Source of the DNA: JAUWKC01 sp035529895
Lineage (GTDB): Bacteria; Planctomycetota; Phycisphaerae; Sedimentisphaerales; Anaerobacaceae
Assembly: GCA_035529895.1 (NCBI GenBank)
Contig: DATKVV010000013.1
Coordinates: 1 to 48,698 of the forward strand
Direction of reading: 5' to 3'
Length of the DNA stretch: 48,698 nucleotides
In this document: one piece after another, positions 1 through 7,447 of the stretch
Layout: the number at the start of each line of letters is the position of its first letter
Position numbering within the stretch: position 1 is the stretch's first letter
Notes under the pieces: generated by a model
The model's database searches: none
Seen by the model: only the letters and a program-made list of their open reading frames with translations
Told to the model about the DNA's origin: nothing
Made by a program: the position numbers and the translations under genes

Positions 1-117
1 TGTCGATTAGCTCCATCAATCGCCAAGCCAATCGGCACACCAGAACTTTCAGTAAGCAAACTGCGTTTAACGCCTTTTTTGGCGCGATCCGTAGGATTTG
101 GACCTGTTTTTTCCCCC
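1..117 (-). CDS. IS427-type transposase, C-terminal frame (orfB), partial
   Basis: From the G5A6 run the minus strand reads EKTGPNPTDRAKKGVKR, then SLLTESSGVPIGLAIDGANR, up to the window edge. This is the conserved core that follows the first catalytic Asp in IS427-group transposases. It has no start codon of its own here, so expression as part of a fusion with orfA is expected. The rest, including the remaining catalytic residues, is outside the window. Confidence 0.75.
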
Positions 118-477
118 ACCGAGGGGGGCCTTGGCCATGGCGCCGTCCATCGATTGCCATGACCAGTCAATCCCTTTCAACTCGTCATAATCTTCCAGGG
201 ACATTGCCCAGAGCTTCTGAAAAACTCCAGCCTTGGTCCAGTCCTGAAATCGTGAGTGGGCTGTGCTACTTGAGCAAATTCCTGTCTGGTTTAAGGCGTT
301 CCATTGGCATCCGGTGCGTAACACAAAGAAAATACCATCCATTGCTTTGCGGTCCGGCACCCTCGGTCTACCGCCACCAAAACGATGAGTATTCGCATGC
401 TTGGGTATCAATGGCTCGATCTTTTCCCATAATTCGTCTGAAATCCTGTATCTATTCTTTGCTTTCCGTTTTTTCAT
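67..477 (-). CDS. IS427-type transposase, N-terminal frame (orfA)
   Basis: 136 aa. The first ~80 residues match the DUF4096 N-terminal domain of IS5/IS427 transposases (YRISDELWEKIEPLIP, then GGGRPRVPDRKAMDGIFFVL and RTGCQWNALN). The motif QSMDGAMAKAPLGG carries the first acidic catalytic residue. After it the frame turns into GGKNRSKSYGSRQKRR and stops, while the expected family continuation (EKTGPNPTDRAKKGVKR) is found in another frame. The switch falls in a run of five G and six A (plus-strand positions 107-117). The start is the ATG at 475-477. The protein can only be active if the two frames are joined, by programmed slippage or by correction of an indel. Confidence 0.85.
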   Translation of the reverse strand: MKKRKAKNRYRISDELWEKIEPLIPKHANTHRFGGGRPRVPDRKAMDGIFFVLRTGCQWNALNQTGICSSSTAHSRFQDWTKAGVFQKLWAMSLEDYDELKGIDWSWQSMDGAMAKAPLGGGKNRSKSYGSRQKRR

Positions 478-548
478 CCCTGAATCCTTTCAAAGGCATC
501 ATCGCCTTTGATTATATCGGCCATTCAAGGGTTATTAGGATAGGCTCT

Positions 549-945
549 TAACCTGCCAGACAGTGTCTTCCGTTTGTACGTTTTTGTTCAGTGTTTTCTG
601 CTTTACTAAACGCATCGAATCCAAGAATGGTTGCATTGGCGTTTTTGCGAAACAATATTTTCCACTATAAAAGCGTTCTTGGCTGTACTCTGTCATCCAA
701 GTATCAAGATCCACCTGTAATTTGTCAAGTGTATTGTAAATCTTCTTACGAAAGGCAATACGCCAAAAACTCATCCAGTATCGTCTTGTGGAAACGCCCA
801 CAGATGCCGTTGGTCTGTGGGCTTTTAGTCTTGGTTCTGCTATGGTTAATGTCCTCAACAGCAAGGTGTAATTCGTACTCATGGTGTTCATGTTTGCCGC
901 AGAATTCAGTGCCCCGGTCGGTCAGGATGCGAAGCAGCGGCCGAC
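549..945 (-). pseudogene. Decayed IS481-type transposase fragment
   Basis: Two minus-strand frames together give the C-terminal half of an IS481/rve-type transposase. The upstream frame has LRILTDRGTEFCG and SPQTNGICGRFHKTILDEF; the downstream frame has RIAFRKKIYNTLDKLQVDLD, TWMTEYSQERFYSGKYC and KTPMQPFLDSM. The frame breaks at about 763-768, inside what should be DEFYRIAFRKK. The N-terminal helix-turn-helix and first catalytic Asp are missing upstream of ~945. The family motif NGICERFHKT carries the catalytic Glu, but here it reads NGICGRFHKT, so the DDE triad is lost. The last codons run into the terminus of the neighbouring IS427-like element. The copy is non-functional. Confidence 0.85.
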
Positions 946-1041
946 ATTGCCGAGGCGCCGACAACAAGAAGGCCCGTTGTTGCCTGGAACTTCATATAGT
1001 CTATGCCTCGTATCTTGGTCCAAGATTATCCCGCCACGAGG

Positions 1042-3651
1042 CTAAGGTTGACGGGGCCCGCTCAGGTCATAGGCGACATAATCAACCAAAGCTTCCAAGC
1101 CGGCGCCGGCGCCAAAGTAGATATATGGGTAGCGCGGCGTTCGGTACTCATAACCCTTTGCGCCCAGCAGTTTGCCGTCGCGATAGACCTGGGCGACACG
1201 GTCTTCACGGACGGCGATGCGATAGGTGTGCATAGCGCCGGTGTTGTCCAGGTCTTCGGCAAGCGGTACGTACTGTTTGAACGGCAGCAGGGCCGAGCTC
1301 ATAACGGTGCCTTGGTACCAGTACACGGCCGTGTCGGTGATGGTGATGGCATAGCGGCTGCCGGCACCGTCATAAAGCTCGAAGTCCACGCCGCGCTGGT
1401 CGGGGGAGCGTCTGAGAACCTGCGTTTTGATTTCGGCGGTGAAACCTTTTTTGGGGTCGACGGCGCCGAATATTTGTTTCTTTTCGGTCCTTAGCCAAAA
1501 CTGCTGGCTGTCGTTTGCGTTTATCTTCAAAAAGCCGTCGGGCAAAACACCTAATACATCCGGTTCGTTGAAGGTGCGGGCGCTGAACTCCCATCCCCAT
1601 TTATCCTTGGTAGGCAGTCCCTCGGGTTTGTATACATCTGGCAGAGTATGTTTGACTGGTAGCCGACATGCGGTTGGCGGCGGTGGCGGCGGAGGTGCCG
1701 TTGGAGGCGGGGTCATCAGCCACTTGAGGTTAAAGGCATAGTGCTGTCTGCTGCTGACTAGGTTGATTATTCCGTCGGCGCTCTGACAGGCAGCCAGGTA
1801 ACCGACCGGTTCGGAATTGCGGGCGTTCATGGTGATAGGGTCGCCGTCCATTGTTCCGACCTCGCGGCCCGGCCCGTCATCGCTGACAAGACGGCGGCAG
1901 GGCCATGTCTTGCCCTCGTCGGTTGAAACGGCGGCGAAGAGCCCCGTGATGGGGCGCTGGCTGCCGAAGATGTCCGTAACCATCATCTGATGGCAGAAAG
2001 CGGCGATGAATAGCGTACCCTCTTTGAGCCGCATCACGGCGAGACGTCGGCCGGTATGAATGGACTGGAAAGGACTGGGATGATAAGTCCAGGTCTTGCC
2101 CATATCCGAGGAGAGACTCATGGGCATTTTTCCCTGGATGGCGCCGTGACGGCCAAAAGCCATCAGGCGCCCATCCGCCAACTGGAGGACTCCTCCGTGG
2201 GTCCCACGTATGCTGCCCCCTGGGTCGAACCAGGTTTGGCCCTCGTCACGACTGATAGCGAGGACCGAACCGCCCGGCCCATCGAAAGGCACGATGATTT
2301 CTCCGTGCTGAGCGCGAAAGACGGACTCATGTACCTTATTTGGGCGGGTTTCGTCATGGGCAAGAATAATGCGGCTCTTGGACCAGGTGGCGCCATTGTC
2401 GCTGGACTTTCTTAGCAATAAAGCCAGGCGTCTGTACTTTATGGCGAGGCCGTTGAAATGAAAGATGTTGCCTTTGCCGTCGTACCAGAGGGTGTGAGTG
2501 TGGTCGTTGCGGTCGGGGGCGTCCCAGAAAGGCGAGGCGGGCTCCCACTGCTCTTGGCCGCGGCGCAGCCGGCTGACAGCGACGCCGAGCTCCCGGCCCA
2601 TTTCCTCCTCACAGGTGAACCAGGCCGCGAGTAGGTCGCCGTTGGGACATTCGGCGACGGCGCCAAAGTGGTTGTGCTCACTGAACAAGGGGCCCTGCGA
2701 ACCTTCAGGGATTCTTACGAACTCGCGGGGGCCTTTGAAGTATGGCTTTTCGGGGTCGGGGCCTTCGGTGACATCGGGGGGGATTTCCTGACGAACATTT
2801 CGCTGATAAGGCTGTGGTGCTACTGTCGGCAGAGGTTTGGTGGTTGGCATTTGGCCGAGGACGACGCGGAATCCTATCATGTAGTGCTTGTCATCGGGGT
2901 GGCAGCCGAGCCGGTTGGAGCAGCGCAGGTAGTATGGCTCAGTGGAGTGGCTGCCGCCTCGTGTGACTTTGAAGTCGCCATCGGCCCGGCCAACGGGATC
3001 CGCCTGAGTCATCGGTTCATACGGTCCATACCAGTCGGAGCACCACTCCTCGACGTTGCCATGCATGTCATAGAGTCCCCAGGGATTCGGCATGGTTTTG
3101 CCGACAGTCAGTGGTACTTCGCCTTCCCTGGAAAACTCTTCCGGCAGCGTGTCACCGGTATGAAACGCGGTGGTTGTTCCGGCCCGGCAGGTGTATTCCC
3201 ATTCGGCTTCCGTGGGCAGCCGATAAGGCAGCCCTTCTTTGTCTGAAAGCCACTGACAGAAGCGAACGGCATCGTGCCAGTTGACAAATACGACCGCCTC
3301 ATCATCGGCCTTTGAGTAACCGCTGCGGCCTCGCCATTGCTTGTGGTCGGGGTCAAACCGCTCATACTGAGCGTTGGCGACTTCGCACATTCCCATATAG
3401 AAAGGGCGTGTAATTCTGACGGTGTGAGTCGGCTGTTCGTCGAAATCGCCGGTGGAGAAATGGCTTTTCTTGGTTACGAGCTGCTTCGGCAACGACTTGT
3501 CGCCAAAACCCATTTTGAAATCACCCCGTTCTATGCGCACCAATTTCATTCCAATCGAATTGGCATAAATCCTCTCGTTGGGCATTGGGGCGGCAAACGC
3601 GGCTGATGCCAGCAGCCATAAAACGGCGACATTGACTTTCCGGCGGATCAT
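1042..3651 (-). CDS. Secreted FGE-like (SUMF1) + sialidase-like fusion protein with C-terminal lectin-like domain
   Basis: 869 aa. A signal peptide (about 1-20, MIRRKVNVAVLWLLASAAFA) predicts export. Residues ~30-265 are a formylglycine-generating-enzyme-like domain (YRLPTEAEWEYTCRAG, WGLYDMHGNVEEWCSDWYG, TRGGS, IGFRVV). Residues ~305-645 form a sialidase-like propeller with four Asp-boxes (SSDNGATW 416, SRDEGQTW 467, SSDMGKTW 514, STDEGKTW 576). A poly-Pro linker at ~648-660 leads to a beta-rich C-terminal domain (~665-869) resembling LamG or 3-keto-disaccharide-hydrolase folds. In true FGE the copper-binding Cys pair is CxxxxC; here the nearest Cys are C244 and C250, one residue further apart, so oxidase activity is doubtful. 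The role is probably binding or cleavage of extracellular glycans. The next gene upstream is a paralogue. The ribosome site is AGAGGT just before the ATG. Confidence 0.8.
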   Translation of the reverse strand: MIRRKVNVAVLWLLASAAFAAPMPNERIYANSIGMKLVRIERGDFKMGFGDKSLPKQLVTKKSHFSTGDFDEQPTHTVRITRPFYMGMCEVANAQYERFDPDHKQWRGRSGYSKADDEAVVFVNWHDAVRFCQWLSDKEGLPYRLPTEAEWEYTCRAGTTTAFHTGDTLPEEFSREGEVPLTVGKTMPNPWGLYDMHGNVEEWCSDWYGPYEPMTQADPVGRADGDFKVTRGGSHSTEPYYLRCSNRLGCHPDDKHYMIGFRVVLGQMPTTKPLPTVAPQPYQRNVRQEIPPDVTEGPDPEKPYFKGPREFVRIPEGSQGPLFSEHNHFGAVAECPNGDLLAAWFTCEEEMGRELGVAVSRLRRGQEQWEPASPFWDAPDRNDHTHTLWYDGKGNIFHFNGLAIKYRRLALLLRKSSDNGATWSKSRIILAHDETRPNKVHESVFRAQHGEIIVPFDGPGGSVLAISRDEGQTWFDPGGSIRGTHGGVLQLADGRLMAFGRHGAIQGKMPMSLSSDMGKTWTYHPSPFQSIHTGRRLAVMRLKEGTLFIAAFCHQMMVTDIFGSQRPITGLFAAVSTDEGKTWPCRRLVSDDGPGREVGTMDGDPITMNARNSEPVGYLAACQSADGIINLVSSRQHYAFNLKWLMTPPPTAPPPPPPPTACRLPVKHTLPDVYKPEGLPTKDKWGWEFSARTFNEPDVLGVLPDGFLKINANDSQQFWLRTEKKQIFGAVDPKKGFTAEIKTQVLRRSPDQRGVDFELYDGAGSRYAITITDTAVYWYQGTVMSSALLPFKQYVPLAEDLDNTGAMHTYRIAVREDRVAQVYRDGKLLGAKGYEYRTPRYPYIYFGAGAGLEALVDYVAYDLSGPRQP

Positions 3652-3687
3652 ATTCTACCTCTTAACATTCGGCTTATCATAATTTTT

Positions 3688-3721
3688 GGGGTTCCCATCT
3701 TGCAGCACTTCACAAAATGGG
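3688..3721. repeat. Copy 1 of a degenerate 34-bp dispersed motif
   Basis: This 34-base stretch starts GGGGTTC and ends CAAAATGGG. A stretch of the same length with the same ends occurs at 42698-42731; by eye 22 of 34 positions agree. Both copies lie in the gap just after the stop codon of a minus-strand gene. It may be a decayed intergenic repeat of this genome; two copies are weak evidence. Confidence 0.35.
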
Positions 3722-3769
3722 AGCCCTTTTCGACCCCGCCCTGCGAGTGTACGGGGTGACCTTTAAGTG

Positions 3770-6106
3770 TTAGTCAGACTTTTCGCCGTTGACAAACTTT
3801 GTCCGACTTATCATTTTTCCCGACGGGTCCCAGCGTGTTACCGTGCCGTCGCATTTGAGATTGCGCCATGTGCCTTCGGATTTCTTCTGTCCGTTTGACC
3901 ACCATTGTGTCCAGACGCTGCTTCCGTCGTCACGATGGTTCCATTGCCATTTCTTGGTGCCATCGGGGGCCCAGTGAGTCTCAACGCCGACCTTCTCTCC
4001 GAGTCTGTGGGTGACCTCCCATTGTTTGTGGCCATTTTGATAATACCATGTTTCGGTGCCGTGGAGCAGGTACCGACCGTCATCGCCGACGCCGGCTCTC
4101 CAGGTGGCTTTGAGCTTGCCGTTAGGATACTTCTCAGTGTATTCTTTCACCTTCGAGACAGCCTTCGCAGAGGGTTTCATTAGTTCCTCGTCAGGTTTCT
4201 CTCCCGTACCCTCGTCAAGAATCCAGGCCTCGTTGAAGGCGAAATGCAAACAGGGACGGTTCATTGTTGTAATGAGGTGGATGGTGCCGTCAGGGGCCTG
4301 GCGGGCGGCGGAATAGCCGAGGGTGTCGGCGCCGTTGTGTCGGCGGGGGTTCTCATGCTGCTGGGTCCCCACGAGCTTCTTGATGTGCCATGCCTGGCCC
4401 TCATCTTGTGATAACGCCACGTATGAGCCTCTTTCAGTGATACCTTCGGGTTGACGGCCGTCGATGCGCTGGAAGTCGCCGTCGAATAACAGCCGGCCGC
4501 TGGCCAGACGCTGGACACATGGCCGCTGGTTGGAGCCTTGGGCGGCGAACGGTGTCTTGGTAACTTCCCACGTTCGGCCCCCGTCCCGCGAAATGGATTT
4601 GGGCATAAACCCATCAATGTCTGTGTTCTTGCCCCCCATGCCTAAAATACTGCCGTCATTGAGTAAGGCGTAGGCTGTGTGCCGTCCGCCGCTTCGGCCT
4701 TCAGTGTCATACCAGGTCCTGCCGTTATCCTTGCTGGCCCAGAGGACCGACCGGCCGCCGCAGCCGTCGCTGGCAACGTACATAGTTCCTTGGAGGTCAC
4801 GCAAGGCGGTGTTAATCGGCTGTTTGGAGTGGCAACCAACTTCGTTTGTGAAACGTGGGAATTTGACCTCGCTCCACGTCGCGCCGTTGTCTGTCGATGA
4901 TGTCCATTGGAAAGGAAACGCGCTTCCTGTCCCAAAGCGGGGATTGCCCCAGAAAAGGTGTATGACCCCCTTATCATTCCACAGCAGCGGAGCGTGGTCA
5001 TTGAGGTCGACAAAATCAAACATTGGCGTGGGCATGTCCCACTGGTCGGCGCCGAAGCGCAGACGCGTAGCCATCAAAGATACCCCCGGCTCGTACTCGC
5101 TGTAGGATGTGTAGATAATCATCAGGACGTCGCCATTCGGACATACTTCAATCGCGGGGCTGTGGTTGTGCCGTCTGAAGGAAGGATGCAGACCGGCCGC
5201 ATCTATTGCCTCCCTGCTGACGTTTTCAGGCGGCGTCGGCAGAAGGTAGCGCTTTCTGAAATATGGTACATTGGGCTTTGGCTGGCTTTTGGCTTGCTGG
5301 GTGGTGCTCTGCCTTACACATTGTCGAACGAACGGCGGCTCATAGACGAGGGGTCTGGTCAGGGGCATGGGCGCCTGGACCACGCGGAAGCCAACCGGGT
5401 GGTAGCCGGCTTCTGCGGGGGAGTCGGGGTAGGGCGCAAAGGACGGTGCGATTGAGGCGCGGTTTGCGGAGCGGGCAAAAATGGCATCATCGCTATCCAT
5501 GCCGCCGCCGCGGATAACCCTGGTTATCCCGTGCTCGGGGCCGACGGGGTCCGCTTGGTCGGCCAGAGGATATTCACCATACCAATCCAGGCACCATTCC
5601 CGGACGCCCGTGTGCATATTCTTCAAGCCCCAGGCGTTGGGCGTGTCGGGTCCGGGGCGGTCGCCACCCGAAGAAAAGGGGGTCTGCGTTCCGGCCCGGC
5701 AGGCATATTCCCACTCCGCTTCCGTGGGCAGACGGTACGGCCTGTCTTCTTTATCGGAAAGCCATTTGCAGAAGGCAACCGCATCGTACCAACTGACCCC
5801 CGCGGCGTACGGTCCGTATTTTTCGTCGCTTGCGAAATCGGGGCGGAATTGCCGGAATTGCTCGACTGTCACTTCAGTCTCGGTCATATAGAACGGCTTG
5901 CTGATAGTGACCTTGTGAACGGGCTGTTCGTCCCAGTCGCACTGCTTTTCATCTCCTTCCTGTCCCATCAAAAAAGTGCCCGGTTCGATGTGAACCAGTT
6001 TCATGCCGATGGAATTGGTGTAGGAATCGGCGGCATTCAGCGGACCTGCACAGGGCGCAAACATACAGGCCAACAGTAGCAATAGAGCTGACATTCGATA
6101 GTGCAT
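3770..6106 (-). CDS. Secreted FGE-like (SUMF1) + sialidase-like fusion protein with C-terminal MORN-like repeats
   Basis: 778 aa, a paralogue of the gene just downstream. A signal peptide (about 1-25, MSALLLLLACMFAPCAG) is followed by an FGE-like domain (~28-245: YRLPTEAEWEYACRAG, NAWGLKNMH, REWCLDWYGEY, VGFRVV). The position that holds the active Cys in real FGE reads FARSANRAS and has no Cys, so this domain cannot use the known FGE chemistry. A sialidase-like propeller follows (~285-630) with Asp-boxes at 404, 458, 506 and 566 (STDNGATW, SKDNGRTW, SRDGGRTW, SQDEGQAW). Residues ~650-778 hold MORN-like repeats (YPNGKLKATW, YYQNGHKQWEV, WWSNGQKKSEGTW). Ribosome site AAGGAAGGAG precedes the ATG. 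Likely an exported glycan-binding or glycan-cleaving protein; substrate unknown. Confidence 0.8.
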   Translation of the reverse strand: MHYRMSALLLLLACMFAPCAGPLNAADSYTNSIGMKLVHIEPGTFLMGQEGDEKQCDWDEQPVHKVTISKPFYMTETEVTVEQFRQFRPDFASDEKYGPYAAGVSWYDAVAFCKWLSDKEDRPYRLPTEAEWEYACRAGTQTPFSSGGDRPGPDTPNAWGLKNMHTGVREWCLDWYGEYPLADQADPVGPEHGITRVIRGGGMDSDDAIFARSANRASIAPSFAPYPDSPAEAGYHPVGFRVVQAPMPLTRPLVYEPPFVRQCVRQSTTQQAKSQPKPNVPYFRKRYLLPTPPENVSREAIDAAGLHPSFRRHNHSPAIEVCPNGDVLMIIYTSYSEYEPGVSLMATRLRFGADQWDMPTPMFDFVDLNDHAPLLWNDKGVIHLFWGNPRFGTGSAFPFQWTSSTDNGATWSEVKFPRFTNEVGCHSKQPINTALRDLQGTMYVASDGCGGRSVLWASKDNGRTWYDTEGRSGGRHTAYALLNDGSILGMGGKNTDIDGFMPKSISRDGGRTWEVTKTPFAAQGSNQRPCVQRLASGRLLFDGDFQRIDGRQPEGITERGSYVALSQDEGQAWHIKKLVGTQQHENPRRHNGADTLGYSAARQAPDGTIHLITTMNRPCLHFAFNEAWILDEGTGEKPDEELMKPSAKAVSKVKEYTEKYPNGKLKATWRAGVGDDGRYLLHGTETWYYQNGHKQWEVTHRLGEKVGVETHWAPDGTKKWQWNHRDDGSSVWTQWWSNGQKKSEGTWRNLKCDGTVTRWDPSGKMISRTKFVNGEKSD

Positions 6107-6331
6107 TTCTGTCTCCTTCCTTTAGATACCACTACGTTGATTTGACTATTCGACACTTTCCACGTTTCTTGTAAAGCCGGGTAAGACCTAAAAGATACAA
6201 ACCCCAAGCCAAAAAGAAAATAATATGTTATGTAAAATTACCGGTCGTGTCAACCGGCCGGCCGAAGGCAGAAAACGGTAATCGTTGCAAGCAATAATCA
6301 GGCGGGGCCTGAGCGGGCGGATTTTTTGGAC

Positions 6332-6360
6332 TTGCACAGCTTTAAAGTAGGATGTTAGAT
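6332..6360 (+). promoter_or_regulatory. Possible promoter for miaA
   Basis: TTGCAC (6332-6337) and TTAGAT (6355-6360) are 17 bases apart in the 330-base gap (6107-6436) between two divergent genes. The rest of that gap is AT-rich next to the minus-strand gene and shows no other structure I can name. miaA starts 76 bases downstream. Confidence 0.35.
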
Positions 6361-6436
6361 TGTTTGACTACTTGCAGGATTGTGCAACGAAGGAAAAACA
6401 ATAATAGAGTCAGTTACGAGGTAACCTCAGACCTTT

Positions 6437-7366
6437 ATGAATACCAATATGGTTCTAATTCTCGGTGTTACGGGCACCGGGAAAGGACAACTGGCCTTTG
6501 AACTGGCCAAGAGTACTGGCGCTGAAATAATAAGCATCGACTCGATGAAGGTCTACCGGCGGATGGATATCGGCACAGCCAAGCCGCCCAAAGAAGCCCG
6601 CCAGCGCATTAAGTATCACCTGGTTGATGTGGTTGAGCCGAGTGAATCGTTCAGCGTGGGCGTCTTTCTGGAAGCTGCCTTGCCTGCTATAGAACTGATA
6701 AAAAGCCGCAATAAACGGGTAATCGCGGTCGGCGGAACGGCGCTGTATATAAAGGCCCTGCTGTACGGTCTTTTTGAGGGGCCGGGGGGCGATGAGCGGA
6801 TACGCGGTGAACTGCAGGAGCGAGCGCAAAAGGAGGGATTGGAGCACCTGTATCGCGAACTGGAAAAGGCAGATTCGTTGGCAGCCGAGCATATTCACCC
6901 CAGCGACGCCAGGCGGATAATCCGCGCTCTGGAAGTGTATAAAATCACGGGCAAGCCTATATCGGGCTTCCAGCAGCAGTGGCAGAGCGATATCACAGGT
7001 GACTGGACCATAATAGGACTGCGAAGGGAAAAAACCGATGTTAACAGCCGCATAAACAAGCGGGCAAAAGAAATGATAGCCGCCGGTCTTGTTGATGAAG
7101 TCAAGTCTCTGTTAGCCGAAGACAGACCTTTGAGCAAACAGGCGCGCTGCGCAATCGGGTATGCCGAAATAATCGACTACTTAAACGGAAAGACAAGTCT
7201 TGAAGATGCGGCGGAACTGATAAAGAAGAACACTCGCCGGTTGGCCAAGAACCAGCGAACGTGGTTCAGGACGTTCAAGAACGTCAACTGGCTGGAGGTG
7301 GGGGCCGAAGAGACTGGCGAGCGGATTTTCAAACGTGCTGAAGATCTGTTGGGCCGCATTGCGTAG
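6437..7366 (+). CDS. miaA: tRNA dimethylallyltransferase MiaA
   Basis: 309 aa, the usual length. It transfers a dimethylallyl group to N6 of A37 in tRNAs that read codons beginning with U. Visible family motifs: P-loop region GVTGTGKG (10-17), DSMKVYRRMDIGTAKP (35-50), YHLVDVVEPSESFSVGVF, VGGTALYIKALLYGLF, and the C-terminal AIGYAEIIDYLNG and TRRLAKNQRTWFR. Two positions are atypical: the P-loop ends GKG instead of GKS/T, and DSxQVY has Lys in place of Gln. The protein is otherwise intact. The ATG at 6437 follows GAGGT at 6418-6422; a second ATG at 6449 would remove four residues. It is transcribed away from the FGE-sialidase pair and converges on the acetyltransferase-deacetylase gene. Confidence 0.93.
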   Translation: MNTNMVLILGVTGTGKGQLAFELAKSTGAEIISIDSMKVYRRMDIGTAKPPKEARQRIKYHLVDVVEPSESFSVGVFLEAALPAIELIKSRNKRVIAVGGTALYIKALLYGLFEGPGGDERIRGELQERAQKEGLEHLYRELEKADSLAAEHIHPSDARRIIRALEVYKITGKPISGFQQQWQSDITGDWTIIGLRREKTDVNSRINKRAKEMIAAGLVDEVKSLLAEDRPLSKQARCAIGYAEIIDYLNGKTSLEDAAELIKKNTRRLAKNQRTWFRTFKNVNWLEVGAEETGERIFKRAEDLLGRIA

Positions 7367-7447
7367 CACCTTTTTTTTTCGCCATTATGCGGCGGTTTTC
7401 CCGATGCTGTCGCTGCCGGCGCTGTTGTGTTAAACGGCCATCACGCC

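Larger units (their letters stand above)
1..547 (-). mobile_element. IS5-family (IS427-like) insertion sequence, partial
   Basis: Transposase orfA and the start of orfB read on the minus strand and run off the left edge, so only the upstream end of the element is inside the window. The element seems to end at about 547: reading inward on the minus strand the end is GAGCCTATCCTAATAACC, directly preceded by TTA (548-550), which fits the short TNA-type target duplications of this IS group. The other inverted repeat lies outside the window, so the boundary is an inference. The element abuts a decayed IS481-type transposase, so it probably inserted at the end of that older element. Confidence 0.75.

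Noticed and set aside
1042..6106. Diversity-generating retroelement target proteins (FGE/C-lectin fold)
   Set aside because: No reverse transcriptase and no template/variable repeat pair is visible; the FGE domain is N-terminal, not at the variable C-terminus.
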